Source: Limanda limanda (lineage: Eukaryota; Chordata; Actinopteri; Pleuronectiformes; Pleuronectidae). Taken from it: a stretch of DNA of 64,000 nucleotides. The stretch covers positions 17,483,748 through 17,547,747 of the forward strand of contig NC_083651.1 of NCBI RefSeq assembly GCF_963576545.1, in the 5' to 3' direction. The position numbers were made by a program, and so were the translations under genes. Under the pieces are notes generated by a model. The model was not told the origin of the DNA and did not search any database. It was given only the letters and a program-made list of their open reading frames with translations. How positions within the stretch are numbered: the stretch's first letter is position 1; every line of letters starts with the position of its first letter. This document shows positions 1 through 12,667 of the stretch, in pieces.

Positions 1-3000
1 CAACAGCTGAATGTTCCAGGGGAAAAAAGCCTTTGAAAGGAGCCCAAAGTGATGCATTTATAAAGCTCGGGGTGTGCGATTGCAGATGTTCCTTTCTTCC
101 CGCAGTCTCGCCTGGTTCCAGACCTCTGAGCTGCTGCCCTCAATTTGTTTTCAAATAAAAGAATGAATAATGAAGTGAAAACAAAATGACTGCTCAGTGT
201 GAGTATCAGCAGTATAAGGTCTACCGAACCTAAACACAGATCTGCAATCTGTTGTACTGCAGACAAGTCCTCGGGTTCTGCAGTTCACCAGTTAAAATAG
301 ACAAATGTGTATTGACATGCAGAAGGTGGGGTCCTGTATTTGCCCTCCAACACAGTAATGATAATTTGAATAAATCAATGCATTTATTTTACTCCAGATT
401 AACCCTTTAAAGCATATGCATTTACAAATTCAGATTTGCAAACATCTTGAGTGATTTTTCCTGTGACATCCCTAAACCATCTCCTCTGTTTACCCGAGAT
501 GTATTTAATAGTCACACAGCGGCTGTTGTCTCATCACAAAGGTTCCAACGGCCTGTTTTCACTTGGATAATAGCAGAAATGATTTCATTCACACATCTGC
601 CATACCACTGCTTGGAACAGGAGGGGGTCCTCGCTGACCCAGAATGATAAATTAAAATGGACATTGGTATGCATGAATGTGACATACAGTCGCGTGATGG
701 ATGGACTGAAAACGAGAGGCAGTGAGAGGCAAATTCATCAAGCACATGAATTATGATAAGATATGAGCCAATAAAATCAGATACAGAACTAAAAACAAAA
801 ACCCTCAGCTTGCTCAAAGATGTCTCATTGTCTTATATGTATAAATACAGAGATAACAGCGCTGACTGTGGACTGTGTAAGAACAAAGAGTCTGTGAGAA
901 CTGTTTCCTTTCCTCCTGTTCTCACTCATCCTATCTTTCTCATCCTCCATGTTTCTTGGACACAAGTGTAGAGCATCTGTTTCTCATGTCCCGCAAATCT
1001 CAGGTTACTCTCTCATTTACTCTCCTGGAACATTCTGCTATTGACAAAGGAAAACAATGGCATCTTTTAAGGAGACGCCTCCCTGTTCTTCTATATTCTT
1101 TTATGCCAAGGCCTGGCATACTACAGCCGTACTACTGCACACAGCTAATCTTAATTAGCGTGTGTAATATTCATGTTTAAACCTCAATTTGTTTCTTTAT
1201 ACATTTTAATGTGTGTAGCAAAATTGGTTTGGCCCACATCCGGCCCACATACCACGTGGAATGATGGCACTTGGGCAGTTCATGTTGGCATCCAGATTAC
1301 ACCTTGCCTGGAGCACTGCATGTTTGCCAAAAAAGGCCCACATTTGATTTGAGATATTTCGGCTACGTTTGCTATTTTACAAGTGGGTCACTTAAGCTCA
1401 ACTGCAAGAAGCCCAGAAGTGACCCACATCTGTATGCTGTATAAAATGAATGCATTTAATGCTAAATATGAAATCATTACATTACACTATTAATTTGATC
1501 TTCCCCTAATGCATGTCAAAGCATATGTTACTCTGTATATCTGATAACACACATGTTGTAGCAGAGTTTAAGAGTAAATCAGGTCTGAGTTGTTAGGGGG
1601 AAAAACTGTTGCACTAGACTCTAAACAGCATATTCCAAAAACTGACACAAACTTGATGAATGATAAATGAACGTACGCAGGTTTTCAGCTCGGGTAATGT
1701 TTCATTTTCTAAATCAAATGCATGTGCAGTGCTGGGAGGCTTTGGCGTGAAAGGATCAGAAGACTGTGTGCTGACATGATTAAAATCTGTATTATGGAGG
1801 GGGAGAAAAAAAAAATCAATGACAGTGAGTCCAACTCCTGCATGAGCCCTGAGGGGTATCCTTAGCTTTCTGAGGATTGATGGAAAAAATAATAATTAAA
1901 AACAAAAAGCAGTGTCTTAATTTGTTTTGCATCCGTCTCCAGAGACATCATCTTTGCTGTGTCTTTGGTATCTCATTATACTTTTTAATCAAGACTCTTA
2001 AAAAATCCCTTTTAAAGGAGGACAGACTGCTGGCCCTTCCCCCAGCAGGCTGCTTGCATTGCAGCCATCCACCACGACTTGTGTTACAAACGACCAAGGA
2101 AGGCTGACATTTTTATTGTACAATACGAAAAGCCACAGCCAGAAAAAAGGGGCTTTTTGAAAGCCACGTCGCTCTGATCTCTCATTCCCTCTAATGAGGA
2201 GTGTCCAACATAATTAAAAACCCAGGTATCCTGTGGCTCGGCTGACAAATTTATCAAATCATATTTTTCCTCCCTCCCTCACCGTGTGTGTGCATCCAGG
2301 CGGGCATGTGTGTTTCTCTCAGTCCATTCAATACACTAGCTCCTGTGACTGCAGCATCTACAATGACACAAGAATTAAAGCGTGGGAGAGAAAAATCAAT
2401 GAGCACAAGGGACAGCGAACAAGCAAATAAGCCTGTTTTAAATAACAAATGCTGATCAACGATTTTTTTTTGCCTCCCACATCTTTAATTCAGACGTGCC
2501 TTTGTGCCTTAATTACTGTGTCCAATTAGTACAACTTTGTGTACAATGTGCAATGTGCAAAAAAGGGGCAGAGCCTTAAATTAAAAATCCACTGAAAAGC
2601 AGCTTCTTGTTTCTCTTTAGGAAAGAATCGCATGGCGTAATTTTTTCAAACACATAATGAATCAGTGCAATATTCAAAAGGTAATTCAAAATGCCACTTT
2701 ACCTCAGTCCTAATCTCCGAAAGGCAAACATGTACTGTATCGTTATAAGCTGAAATATAAGCGAGCGTTATGTATGATTTGTCATTTACAGCACTACTTT
2801 AGTCACAGACTCCCAAAGTGTTTCCATCCACACTGTGTTGTAAATGTCTGTTTCAGTACAATGATCAAACGCACCCCCTTTTGTGTCGTCTGTGGCCAAA
2901 TGTACGCTTGCTTAATGATCAGAAAGAAAGGCAGATGGTAGTCCTTGGCCAAATGGAGTCTTGAATAACGCATTTATTTATAACATGAATGTCTTGTTGA

Positions 3001-4449
3001 CAGTTTCCGCATCACACTTGAAGCTCCACTTGGTCCTCGTCTGACCGCAGCGCTTCACACATTTACACAATTAGACAAAATAGAAGAGTATGGCAAGAAG
3101 CAGACATATTTCAAACGGATTCACACCTAATCTTAAATAAAGGGTTTGAGCTTCTGTTTTAGGTGAAATAATCACTTTATTTGCAGTCTGAATTGATTAA
3201 AATACCTTATTTCCCAACACTGTATTAACAACTCTGTCTTAAGTGTCACCTTGTTCTTATATATATTAGTTTAGTATTACATGTTGCTTTTTTTCTAATT
3301 TATGACATCAAACTGTTTTGTGGCTGGGTGAGTATGTGTTAAGTGTTAAGTGTGTGTGTTTGTTTGTGTGTGTGTGTGTGTGTGCTTTCCATAATGCAAG
3401 CCAAACTTTACAAAGCCTATAGGGGAATAAAGACTGAATTGCTTTACTTATCAAAGCACCATTGAATCTTCAAAAACAGACATCTGTCCTTCATCTTTAT
3501 GTCAGTTTTACTTTCAGACATTACACTGCATTACACTTTGTCCTCACCGCCAGAGCCAAACTTGCTGCGCCTGCCTCCTTTGGTTATTAATTACAAAACA
3601 AGATGAGAGTGTATGCGGCACCGTCTACCACCAAATGCATTTGGCAGCATGTCCTCCAAACTTTATTCTGTACTCACTTTGATTAAACACCAACAGGACG
3701 TGGTGACAGATACAGCTTAGTTTCCTCTTTAAATTGAGTTAAATGCTTCTAAGTGTAAACTGTGCACTATCCCCACCAAACTCCTGTCTCATGATCAGAG
3801 TCCAAGCATGAACAGCTCTATGTGTCAATATTTCCTCAGTCATTATTTATTTTTTTCAGACAAAAGGCAAAACGCATGCAACGCTTCAAAATGCATGTGC
3901 CAGCTCAGTGCTGCTTTGCAGTCCTAGAAATGTTAGAAATTGTATTTTATAGTTGGTACTTTCAAGGGTTGAGCAATCCTGGTTATTATTATTTTTTTTT
4001 TTCAGGCAAATGAATTGGCTTTTTGAGGGCTTTGACGTGCTCAAATTTGCATCTCCTGCACAGAAGTGATCTGTACACCTCCTGCGCAGAAGTGGACTGT
4101 GCAGGATAATAAAATTTACTTTAAAAAAGTATCTACTTTATCTAAGTATCTATCTTTTTTACAATTTGTTCTCTTTGCCCACAAAATATGTAATCATATG
4201 ATATAACGATACAGTTTAAAGATGTCTGTAAACATGTGGAAGTAGAAGAACAAAAGGAAACATGGGAGCAGTGAGATGAAATAATTAACCTGTTTTTATT
4301 CAGTGCGGCAGCTCATTAGCTCAAGTGGTAACAAATACCTGGTTTTCTACAAATATGGTTTCATGTGTTCCTGATTTATAACTTCTACTCTACTTTTTCA
4401 CTTAGAAAGCTTGAAAACTACGATTTGAAAAGAATATCTCTGATACTAA
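1..4449. other. upstream non-coding region, no gene seen
   Basis: No exon with recognisable protein homology was found on either strand; the open frames are short and without family resemblance. The stretch is AT-rich with small microsatellites (for example TG around 3354-3384). Around 1225-1430 the wording resembles a fish interspersed repeat built on ggcccacat words, but I cannot name the family. In human the region upstream of BAZ2B is intergenic, which fits. Confidence 0.6.
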
Positions 4450-5915
4450 CTCATGGTGTGTCTTTTCACATCAGTGCATGTTGCTGCAGCTGAGCTCATG
4501 CTGTCTGTCCTGTCAGTGTGCACTTGCATGAAAAGTACTTCATAAACATTTTCAACAAGACTGCTTGATATACAATATGCCTACCCACATACTCTACCAT
4601 TACTGAAAATAACTCAGTTGCTTGCGGCATCGATTGCACTTCTGTCCGTCCTGGGAGAGGAATCCTTCACATGTGACTCACTGAGGTTCCTACTCTTGTT
4701 GAGGGCTCAGGACAGAGGATGTCACACCTTGGTTATCCCTATGAGATGAATTGTGATTTGTGAAAATGGGCTTTACAAATAAAATTTGATTGATTGATTG
4801 ATAAATCAAATCTGTTAGATTAAAATAGATTTTAAACTAATGTGTGTTTTACTTATTGGTGCATGTTGCTGCAGAACTGCTGCTGTCTGTACTGTCAGTC
4901 TGTAAAATGCACTTGCTTGAAAAGTACTATATCAATTAAATCTGTAAATATAAAACATATGATTAACTCATGTGTTTTTCTTACTTGTGCGTGTTGCTGC
5001 AGAGCTGCTGCTGTCCGTCCATGACTGTACTGTCAGTGTTTATAAGGCTCTTTATTGAAAATAACTATATAAATAAAATATGTTATATTACAATATATTA
5101 TTAAGTCATGTGTGTTTCTCTTGTTAATGCATGTCCCTGCAAAGCTGCTGCTGTCCGTCCATGTCTGTATTGTCAGTGTTTATAATGTACTTGCTTGAAA
5201 AGTACTATATCAATTAAATCTGTAAATTAAAACATATGAATAACTCATGTGTTTTTCTTACTTCTGCGTGCTGCAGAGCTGCTGCTGTCTGTCCATGTCT
5301 GTACTGTCAGTGTTTATTATGCCTTTGCTTGAAAATGATTTTATAAATAAAATATGTTATATTACAATATATTATTAAGTCATGTGTGTTTCTCTTGTTA
5401 GTGCATGTCACTGCAAAGCTGCTGCTGTCCGTCCATGTCTATACTGTTAGTGTTTATAGTGCACTTGCTTGAAAAGTACTACATAAATAAAATATGTTTT
5501 ATTAGAATAGATGATTAACTCGTGTGTATTCCTTGTTGTTGCATGTTGCTGCAGAGCTGCTGTCTGTACTGTCAGTGTTGATAATGCCCTTTATTGAAAA
5601 TAACTATATGAATAAAATATGTTATATTACAATATATTATTAAATAATGTGTGTTTCTCTTGTTAGTGCTCGTCACTGCAAAGCTGCTGCTCTCCGTCCA
5701 TGTCTGTACTGTCAGTGTTTATAGTGCACTTGATTGAAAAGTAAGTACTCGTGTGTTTTTCTTGTTGGTGCATGTTGCTGCAGAGCTGCTGCTGCCTGTA
5801 ATGCACTTGCTTGAAAAGAACTAAATGAATAAGTCTGTTATATTACAATAGATGATTGACTCGTGTGTGTTTTTCTTTGCATGTCGCTGTCTGTCCATGT
5901 CCGCGCTCATCATGC
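4450..5915. repeat. tandem repeat array, about 10 units of 104-140 bp, dimeric order
   Basis: Units begin near 4450, 4836, 4967, 5105, 5244, 5379, 5519, 5645, 5749 and 5859. Each carries a catgtgtgttt start, a TGCTGCAGAGCTGCTGCTG or CACTGCAAAGCTGCTGCTG core, tactgtcagtgtttat, and gcttgaaaagtactatat followed by ataaataaaatatg. Two unit types alternate from 4967 on (core with GCAGAGC versus GCAAAGC), giving a higher-order period of about 270 bp. The last unit degenerates into the first-exon region. The gcttgaaaagtactatataaataaa wording resembles a fish retroposon tail, so the array may have grown from such a tail (inference). Confidence 0.85.
4640..4804 (+). mobile_element. 3' end of a fish non-LTR retroposon inserted in the tandem array
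   Basis: The stretch from ctgggagaggaatcc through tgaattgtgatttgtg, gggctttacaaataaaattt and a (ttga)n tail is the familiar 3' end of a very common fish retroposon. The tail of short tandem tetranucleotides is typical of L2/CR1-like 3' ends. It interrupts the array between the first unit and the other nine. No coding part remains. Confidence 0.6.
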
Positions 5916-5929
5916 ACTTGCTCGGCTGC

Positions 5930-6202
5930 AGGTTCGAGAACAAAAGTTTGCTTTGTAGGAGCCTGGAGCTGACGTCACTTCTCTTGAGTTGCCTGGATGA
6001 GACGGAGGAGAGACTGTGTTCAATCTGCGACCAGAGAGCAGCACCAGCAGTCACTCTCACCCGGACTCAATTAACTCAGCACCTCTCCGCACCCACCTCG
6101 CTGCTGCTGCTCTCCAACTGGGATCAACTGGGAACTAAATTAGTGGTCTCCTGTATTTTCCCCTTTTGCATTTTTATGAGAACACACATTTCCAGCGATA
6201 AG
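5930..6202 (+). other. baz2b: baz2b first leader exon (start approximate)
   Basis: The 3' end is set by a strong donor, GATAAG|gtgagt at 6202/6203. The 5' end is not visible; 5930 is a guess at the edge of the CpG-containing region just after the repeat array. The frame that joins the main start codon is open through this whole exon and has an ATG at 6176-6178 in weak context (tttttATGA). Spliced to 12625-12667 and then to 30382 it would add 24 residues before the family's usual MESGER start. Confidence 0.5.
5970..5977. promoter_or_regulatory. palindromic CRE (TGACGTCA)
   Basis: A perfect 8-bp TGACGTCA, the full consensus for CREB/ATF dimers, lies about 225 bp upstream of the first splice donor of baz2b in a CpG-containing stretch. 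Position and context suggest a promoter element of baz2b; binding is inferred. Confidence 0.55.
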
Positions 6203-9200
6203 GTGAGTCTAATTGTTTTTTCTCTCCCCCCTCCTCCTCCTCCTCCTCTTTGGGACATTAGCAGCATTAGCTTCGCTGGACGTTAGCGTTCACTAACAGG
6301 GCTGTTCATTCACAGGTTCGTGGCTAGCAGCTAGCTACGCTAACGGTCCCCAGCTTTGTAACGTCCTTCCCCCGGAACACTTGCCACCTCGAGGCGTCCT
6401 CCAGCACCGTGATGGAGAAAGTTCATATCTAAGTGCAGGCGAGGTTTTCACTGGTCGTTCGGTTTGGAATCGGTCGGAAATGTCACTAGTTCTCTGTGGA
6501 AAGTGTAACTTGGTGATAAAAGCACCGGCTCGGACGCCGAGTTGAGGAACTAAAGCACCAGCGGGCTCCCGGTGCTCTCCGGCGGGCAGCCCGGTGCTCT
6601 CCGGCGGGCAGCCCGGTGCTCTCCGGCGGGCATCGGAGCTCCGTGTCGCCAGGAACGTTAAACGGTCCTGACGGTGGAAATAGAAGTTGAGAACGTGAAG
6701 GTTTAAATCCCACGGCACGTTGCTCGTGATTCATATTTTAAAACAAAGTGGTGGACTTGTGCCTTGTTGCGGTTTGACGCCTCTTGTGACAACACGTTCA
6801 CGTATGACCCAATAAGTGTATTAAACACAGGTGTGTGTGTGTTCTTTACGTGTTATCTTCTTCCTCTTTCATTGTGTTGTCACAGTGTTATGGAGCCGGG
6901 CTGCTCTCCTCCTCCTCTTCTCCTCCTCCTCCTCACTGTCTTCTCCTTTTGTGGCTTCCTCTTAAAGCAAAGCGCAGCTAATGCAGCAGCTACGGTCTGG
7001 GCTGAAATTTGCCCTCTGAGATTATGACAATACCCTCCATTTTTTTTCGCCTGCTTTCATATTAAAACAACAAGGCATTCGCCATCTTGGGCTGTTTAAA
7101 ATAATCAGCACTGTAAACAGCAGTGATCTGCCCTGAAGTTTGCGAAACTTTCAAGGGAGAAAAGATCTGAAAGATAGGACCTTGATTTGTGTTGAGCTGG
7201 AATAGGAGGAGTGTTTTAAACACATAAATCTTGGAGGTGCTGGGGCAGCGAGGTCTGATTGGATGTGTTATAAAACTGCTAAATAGACGCTTTTATCTGC
7301 CTGTGATGCCACACGTTTTGGGTTTAATCCTAGAAATGAATCCTTAAAATGTGCCACAAGTCCAAACTTCTATAGTGCTTGAACTGGGGGCATTTGAATC
7401 CCCCTGATTTCTACCCTGATGTGCACTTAATGTGTTTATTATGACCCTGCTTTTTGGATTTCTGTCAATTCTGGTCAGGCACACATGCCACAGAAACGCA
7501 TTCAGAAAACCAAAAGAAGTTTTTGTCTGTTTTCAGTGAATAAGGTGACATATTAAGGGCAGATCTAAAGGGATGCCACTGACTGAAATGATTCAGATGC
7601 TTGAGATGAATATCGATAAGCCTTTTTTTGACTTGTCTTCGTTGGGAAAGCACAGGAGACGGTCGTATTCAAGTGCTATAGCAAGCCCTGAAAGCAGTGT
7701 GACAGAGAGCCAGCGTTCACATTGCCAGGACCCTGTACCTGAAAACATGAAGCCATTGACAGTTTAATAAGGACTTTTTTCTTACTGTCATATGTTAAAA
7801 GGATTTTGTGGAGAAAGGCCTGTGAATTGTTAAAAAATGTTAGACCAGATCTTTTTTTCCTTCCGGAAATTAACTTTTATTAGGCTCTTTCACATAAGTT
7901 TGTGATCTGTGAAGTCATCGAGGACCACGGAGCTTATTGTGATCGCACTAATTCAACGTTTATCCTTCAGTTTGCTCTGGCATGCAGCAGCTTCTGTTGC
8001 ACAGTGGAGCTGATTTGTTTTCTTTACAGATATAATTGATAGTAATGAACCAGCGTGTGCCCTTTGCACACACACACAAACACACAGTCTACGTGAGATG
8101 GCAGTAAACATTATTCCTGATGAAGTTCATCGTTTAAATGGCTTCAGTCGCCAAGGCAGCGAGATAAATCAGATCACAGCCTTGATGTGCTATGCATGCA
8201 TCTAGCAACTGCCAATGAATCAAAACACAGGTAGAAGGTCACTAAATTTTGCCTCATATTTATTCAGAGCTCGCGTCCTTGAGAAGCTGTGCAGACAGAG
8301 CAGTGTTTAACCGGTGTGTACTCGGCTCCTAATGTGAGCTTTGAACATTGTAAAATCAAAAGAGTCAGCATCTTGCCATTTGAATGCTAAAAAAATAATG
8401 CAGGCTTTTGTTCTCCCATGCGCAGAAAGAAAATGTAGCTCATGGCTGCTAAAATCCACCAAACAGGACAAAATGTTAGCAGTCAAATTGTAAGATACGT
8501 GTTTTCAGATCTGTGGGTTTTCCAGAGATGTATCACTTGACCAAAAACTATTTATTGTGTTACTTTGTAGAACCACTAGTTTGTAAGGGTAAGGTGACAG
8601 ATCTGGGTTTTTCTTTTGCTGAAATGATCCCCGTTGCTTCATTGCTCATATTTCACATGGGGATCACATTAAACATGCTTTACCGGTCTGACTTTTTATG
8701 CACGTCTCGGTATATTCTTACATAATATGAGATGGTCCCTTTTTATGTCCCTGTGCGTCTCTTTAAAGTGTCCTCCTTTCCTTTGGCCTTTTCAAACGGC
8801 CAAAAGAAGAAGAAAAAAAAAAAATCAGGTCTTGCTAATAATTGTGTTTTCACCCATTTTACCCTTGTCTCTCTATTCTTACCCTTTCCACAAGTTTGCA
8901 CTCATTAATCAAAGATGCTGGAGTCCTGCTGAGGGCTGAGCTGGTTCATCAATTTGGCAGCCCGCTCGCTGTATAAGGAACAGTGCAGAGGCTCTTAACA
9001 CACAAGCATAAATAAATCTGTGGTCTTTATATGCAAGCCCTGAAGGTTAATGCTGTATAATTCAATGCACCCTCTTTGTCTGCCGTGATTGATGTTTTTT
9101 AAACATGTAAGGCTTGACAGGATTCCCTTTTTGTAGGTCAGTGTTGACACTTTATGATTGGGTGAGCTTGGGGGGGAGCGGCACGAGGGAGGTGGATTAT

Positions 9201-12200
9201 TAGGAATATGTCAGGGTGATTACTCTTTTTCACTCATCTTCCTGGTCTATTTTCTCTCTGCCTGGAGATGCTTATCCTAACCCACGATGTCTCTGAGACT
9301 GGAGTGTCCCCGCTGCGTTAATGGAGCGGATGTTTCGAATGCTACTGCTGTTTAGTATATATTTGTGTTGGTATACTTTACTACAGGAATTACAGGCCAC
9401 TTGCAGGCCTTGGAGGATTTAGCTCCATATTCATAATTCCAGGCCAGTTAGCTTCATACATACGGTAATGGAGACTCTTTGTCCTGCTGCTGTTGTAAAC
9501 CATTCCACTCACACACAAAGACCGGGCCTCAGCAGCCCCCTTTTTTATTGATCCTCATGCATTTAAAATCTGGTCACAAACACTACCCACTTGAAGCATG
9601 CTGCTGCAGCGTCATTTTTAAATATTTAATTTTTACTCAACTCACACTGGCCTGATACGAAACTGGAGAAAAGTAATTCATCCCCAGAAATATCTGGATC
9701 AGCAAAGGCCAGAATCTAAGGCTCAGTGGAGCTAACAGAGAATTTCTTGCAGACAGTGGCATTGCATCTTGGCCTGTAGTGACAATACTGTAACTCTTTT
9801 AAATAGCATCTTCTTGCATTGAAATTATAGACCTCTAACTAGTCATTATGTATTGTACACTAAGCTTTTTAAATATTGTAATGCTCACAAGTGTTTCAGC
9901 TCTATATTTATTTCACACCACTATGTTGTGACACACCAATGGCTGGATCGTTGCTCATTCCTCTTGGTGCAAGTTACAGTTTTGCTGGATGTGAAAGATT
10001 GATCACGTTAGTTTTAATCATAAACTATATATAAAGATGGACGACATGTCTGATCCCCAGATGTGTGTCCCTCTCCTACGGGGAGTGGGACACAAACCTA
10101 GAACACAGGCAAAGACGAATACACATCATCAAGCACTGCACCTCTCTTTTCGCTGCACTCTCTAAATGTCACACTGCTGTCTGTGTTGGCACTGAATGTT
10201 GCCATTATTAGAACATTAATTACCAGCATTAGTAAGAGACAGTGTTGGTTTGTTGGAGCTGAGAGGGGGGTATTAACAAATGAGGAAATGACAGATGCTG
10301 CAGGCCCAATCGCAGCCAAACTAAATGTTCAAGCGGAGAGACTCGAGTCAAGGACTGTCAAGGAGTCTAGGGACAGAGGTTACCATTTGTTACTCATGAC
10401 TAGTAAACAGCTTTATGTGCAGCGAGGTGGGGGGAGCAATCTCATTATCTGTACTTTAAATGATGACTCAGAGCGTGATAGATGGATAGCTGAATTACCT
10501 GGGATGGTTTCTCCTTGTAGTCAAAGACTTCCTGTAAACTGCCCATTTGTTAAGACCATACCAGTTATGGAGTCTGACCTTTTGTATGTTTGATTTTCAA
10601 TGAATCATTTATGTGTAGAAAAACATAATCTTTTTTTATAACAAAAGTATTCATATTACAAAATGACACAACTACAACTGAGTGTTGACTCACATGTTCG
10701 TGAAGGGAAATACATGTGGCTGCTACGGATGAGATTGAATGGAGGCGACGCGTGTAAGTTATTACAGATAGTGTTTACTGGTCATATTTATAGCTGATTC
10801 AGAAGGTATAGCAAGGGAGGTTAACAGCATCCCTGCATCAGACAATAAATATATGAAAGTGGCAGATATTTTATCCAGAGCCATTTTGCTTTATTTCCTC
10901 CCCCTGCATCTAGACATTTCAAGAGGATCAGTCTTTTGGGTCATTAGGACACAAGGTGAGCCTCATGTGACTGAAAGCATTGCCCCTGTCTTTGTAGACG
11001 CGGGATCAGGAGGTGAAGAGGGTCATTCAGCCTCTATACAGAGGTGTGCAGACAAATCTGCACTTTGAGTGGTCGATAAGAATGGAAAAGAGCCATATAA
11101 ATGCGGTCCGTTGTGATCATAGCCCAATTAGGTTTTGAAGATATGTGACAGTCAGGAATGTGTGAACCTGTAAAATCTAAATGAAGTGCCTTCTAAAATC
11201 ATGAGCAAATAGCCTGTGCTTGTCAGGTTTTCTTGACAGCTTCATTAATGTTGGGGCCTGAAGTAGTTTCTGAGATTCTTAATAAAAAATAACTCAACCG
11301 CTTCAAGAAAGGATATGTTGTCCTCTCAAAGTACTAACAGTGTGAAGACTTTAAACAGTTAAATGTAATATCGAAAGTTAATTAATCTCTTTTTGCCTTT
11401 TTAATATAATTATTTTTTTCTATTTCCTTAGCCGGTTTTTAATTCTATTAAACATTTTCCTTTCAGCGAGAAATAAAACTCAAGAGAAAGCTTGACTTAG
11501 AATAATCTTCTCTTTTTTCTGCCATAGGAAATGGTCGTGTAATTTATTGACACAATCACAATAGAGGACTGTGGAATGTCTGTAATTTTCTCTGTTTACT
11601 TTGTGAATAACTGATTTGAGTCCATTGAGACAGAAGCTTACTCCTATGACACCACAAGTTGGCATGCAGCCATTTTTAGGTTATTCTATGAGTGTAACAA
11701 CATGGGCTTCAGCTGTACAAAGAAATCCCCAAAAAACTAACATCAGTGGAAAAAGAATCCAAACTAACATAGGACTATCCAATGGTGTTACCCCACAGCT
11801 TATCGAGAGGGATGGTGTACAGATATTGTAAAGGAAAAACACTGTCTGGTTTTACAGTAAGCTCAATTCCAACTTTAAAGTAATAATAAAGAAGATAAAA
11901 ACCTTATGGATTGTTGTTGATGGATGTCAAGTGGTTGTAATCTGCTATACTGGACCATGACATCAATACTCTTATGGTTGCAGTAAAGCCTGGAGTCTGT
12001 GATCAAGTGATTATTTAAGTGGTGTACGAAGACTTGAAAGGATTTCAATGATTCAGGGTTGATTCAAAGATGCTTGGTCGAGGTTTCGTTTCTTTACATT
12101 CCAAAACAAAATGAACACAGATGCTATTGGCATAAATAGTAAACATGTGGTGGCAGGTCAGAGGTGTTTGTGCTGCCTTACATATGTGTATTACATCATA

Positions 12201-12624
12201 AAAACCTGTTTTGTCAGAGTATGAACAGAATCAACAGAGTTCTATTAGGAAGGAGACTTTATTACTAAGATTTAAAAACACAAAATCTGTCTTGATGCCA
12301 ATTTATTTGATCTATAAATGTTTTTGTTTCCTAATGTCATCGGATGTTGGCTCTTCAGCCCCGTAACTGCTCTTGTTATACTGTAGCCTATAATCCAATT
12401 CCTCCAAAGTGTTTTTGTCATGTTCCATTTCCCTGTGTGTTTTGCTGGGAGCAATAGCTTTATTTTTTTTGTGCTGATGTCTAGAATGGATAATTCACCT
12501 TTCCTCCAGTCTACATTACCATTTTTATTTCATTTTCACAGAGCTCTCATGTAGGAACCATGCTGAATGAGTAAATCCATAAAAATCACGCAATAAATCT
12601 GAACGTTGTTGTTTCGTGTTGCAG
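6203..12624 (+). other. baz2b intron 1 (6.4 kb)
   Basis: The first 500 bp are CpG-rich. The rest is AT-rich with no recognised gene. A 136-codon open frame at 10183-10593 has a faintly PH-domain-like end but no start context, splice sites or other support. The intron ends in ttgcag at 12624. Confidence 0.5.
6571..6632. repeat. 22-bp GC-rich minisatellite, nearly three copies
   Basis: Units at 6571-6592, 6593-6614 and 6615-6632 repeat ggtgctctccggcgggcag plus ccc exactly. It sits in a CpG-rich part of baz2b intron 1, about 370 bp after the first donor. Confidence 0.9.
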
Positions 12625-12667
12625 GTGCAGAGCCGGGATGTCACAGAACTGAGGATCGTCTCATACA
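12625..12667 (+). other. baz2b: baz2b second leader exon (43 nt)
   Basis: It is bounded by gtttcgtgttgcag|gtgcag and CATACA|gtaagt. It is not in the usual BAZ2B reading frame start, but it is open in the frame that continues into MESGER. In another frame it holds an ATG at 12638 followed by three codons and TGA at 12650-12652, a possible upstream mini-ORF. No transcript evidence is available; splice-site strength and phase agreement are the support. Confidence 0.45.

Noticed and set aside
5852..6286. 144-codon ORF over the first leader exon as a separate gene
   Set aside because: No family resemblance; it runs through a strong splice donor. Only its end is considered, as a possible baz2b extension.
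6335..6734. Minus-strand ORFs in the CpG-rich region
   Set aside because: They reflect the 22-bp GC repeat and lack start context or homology.
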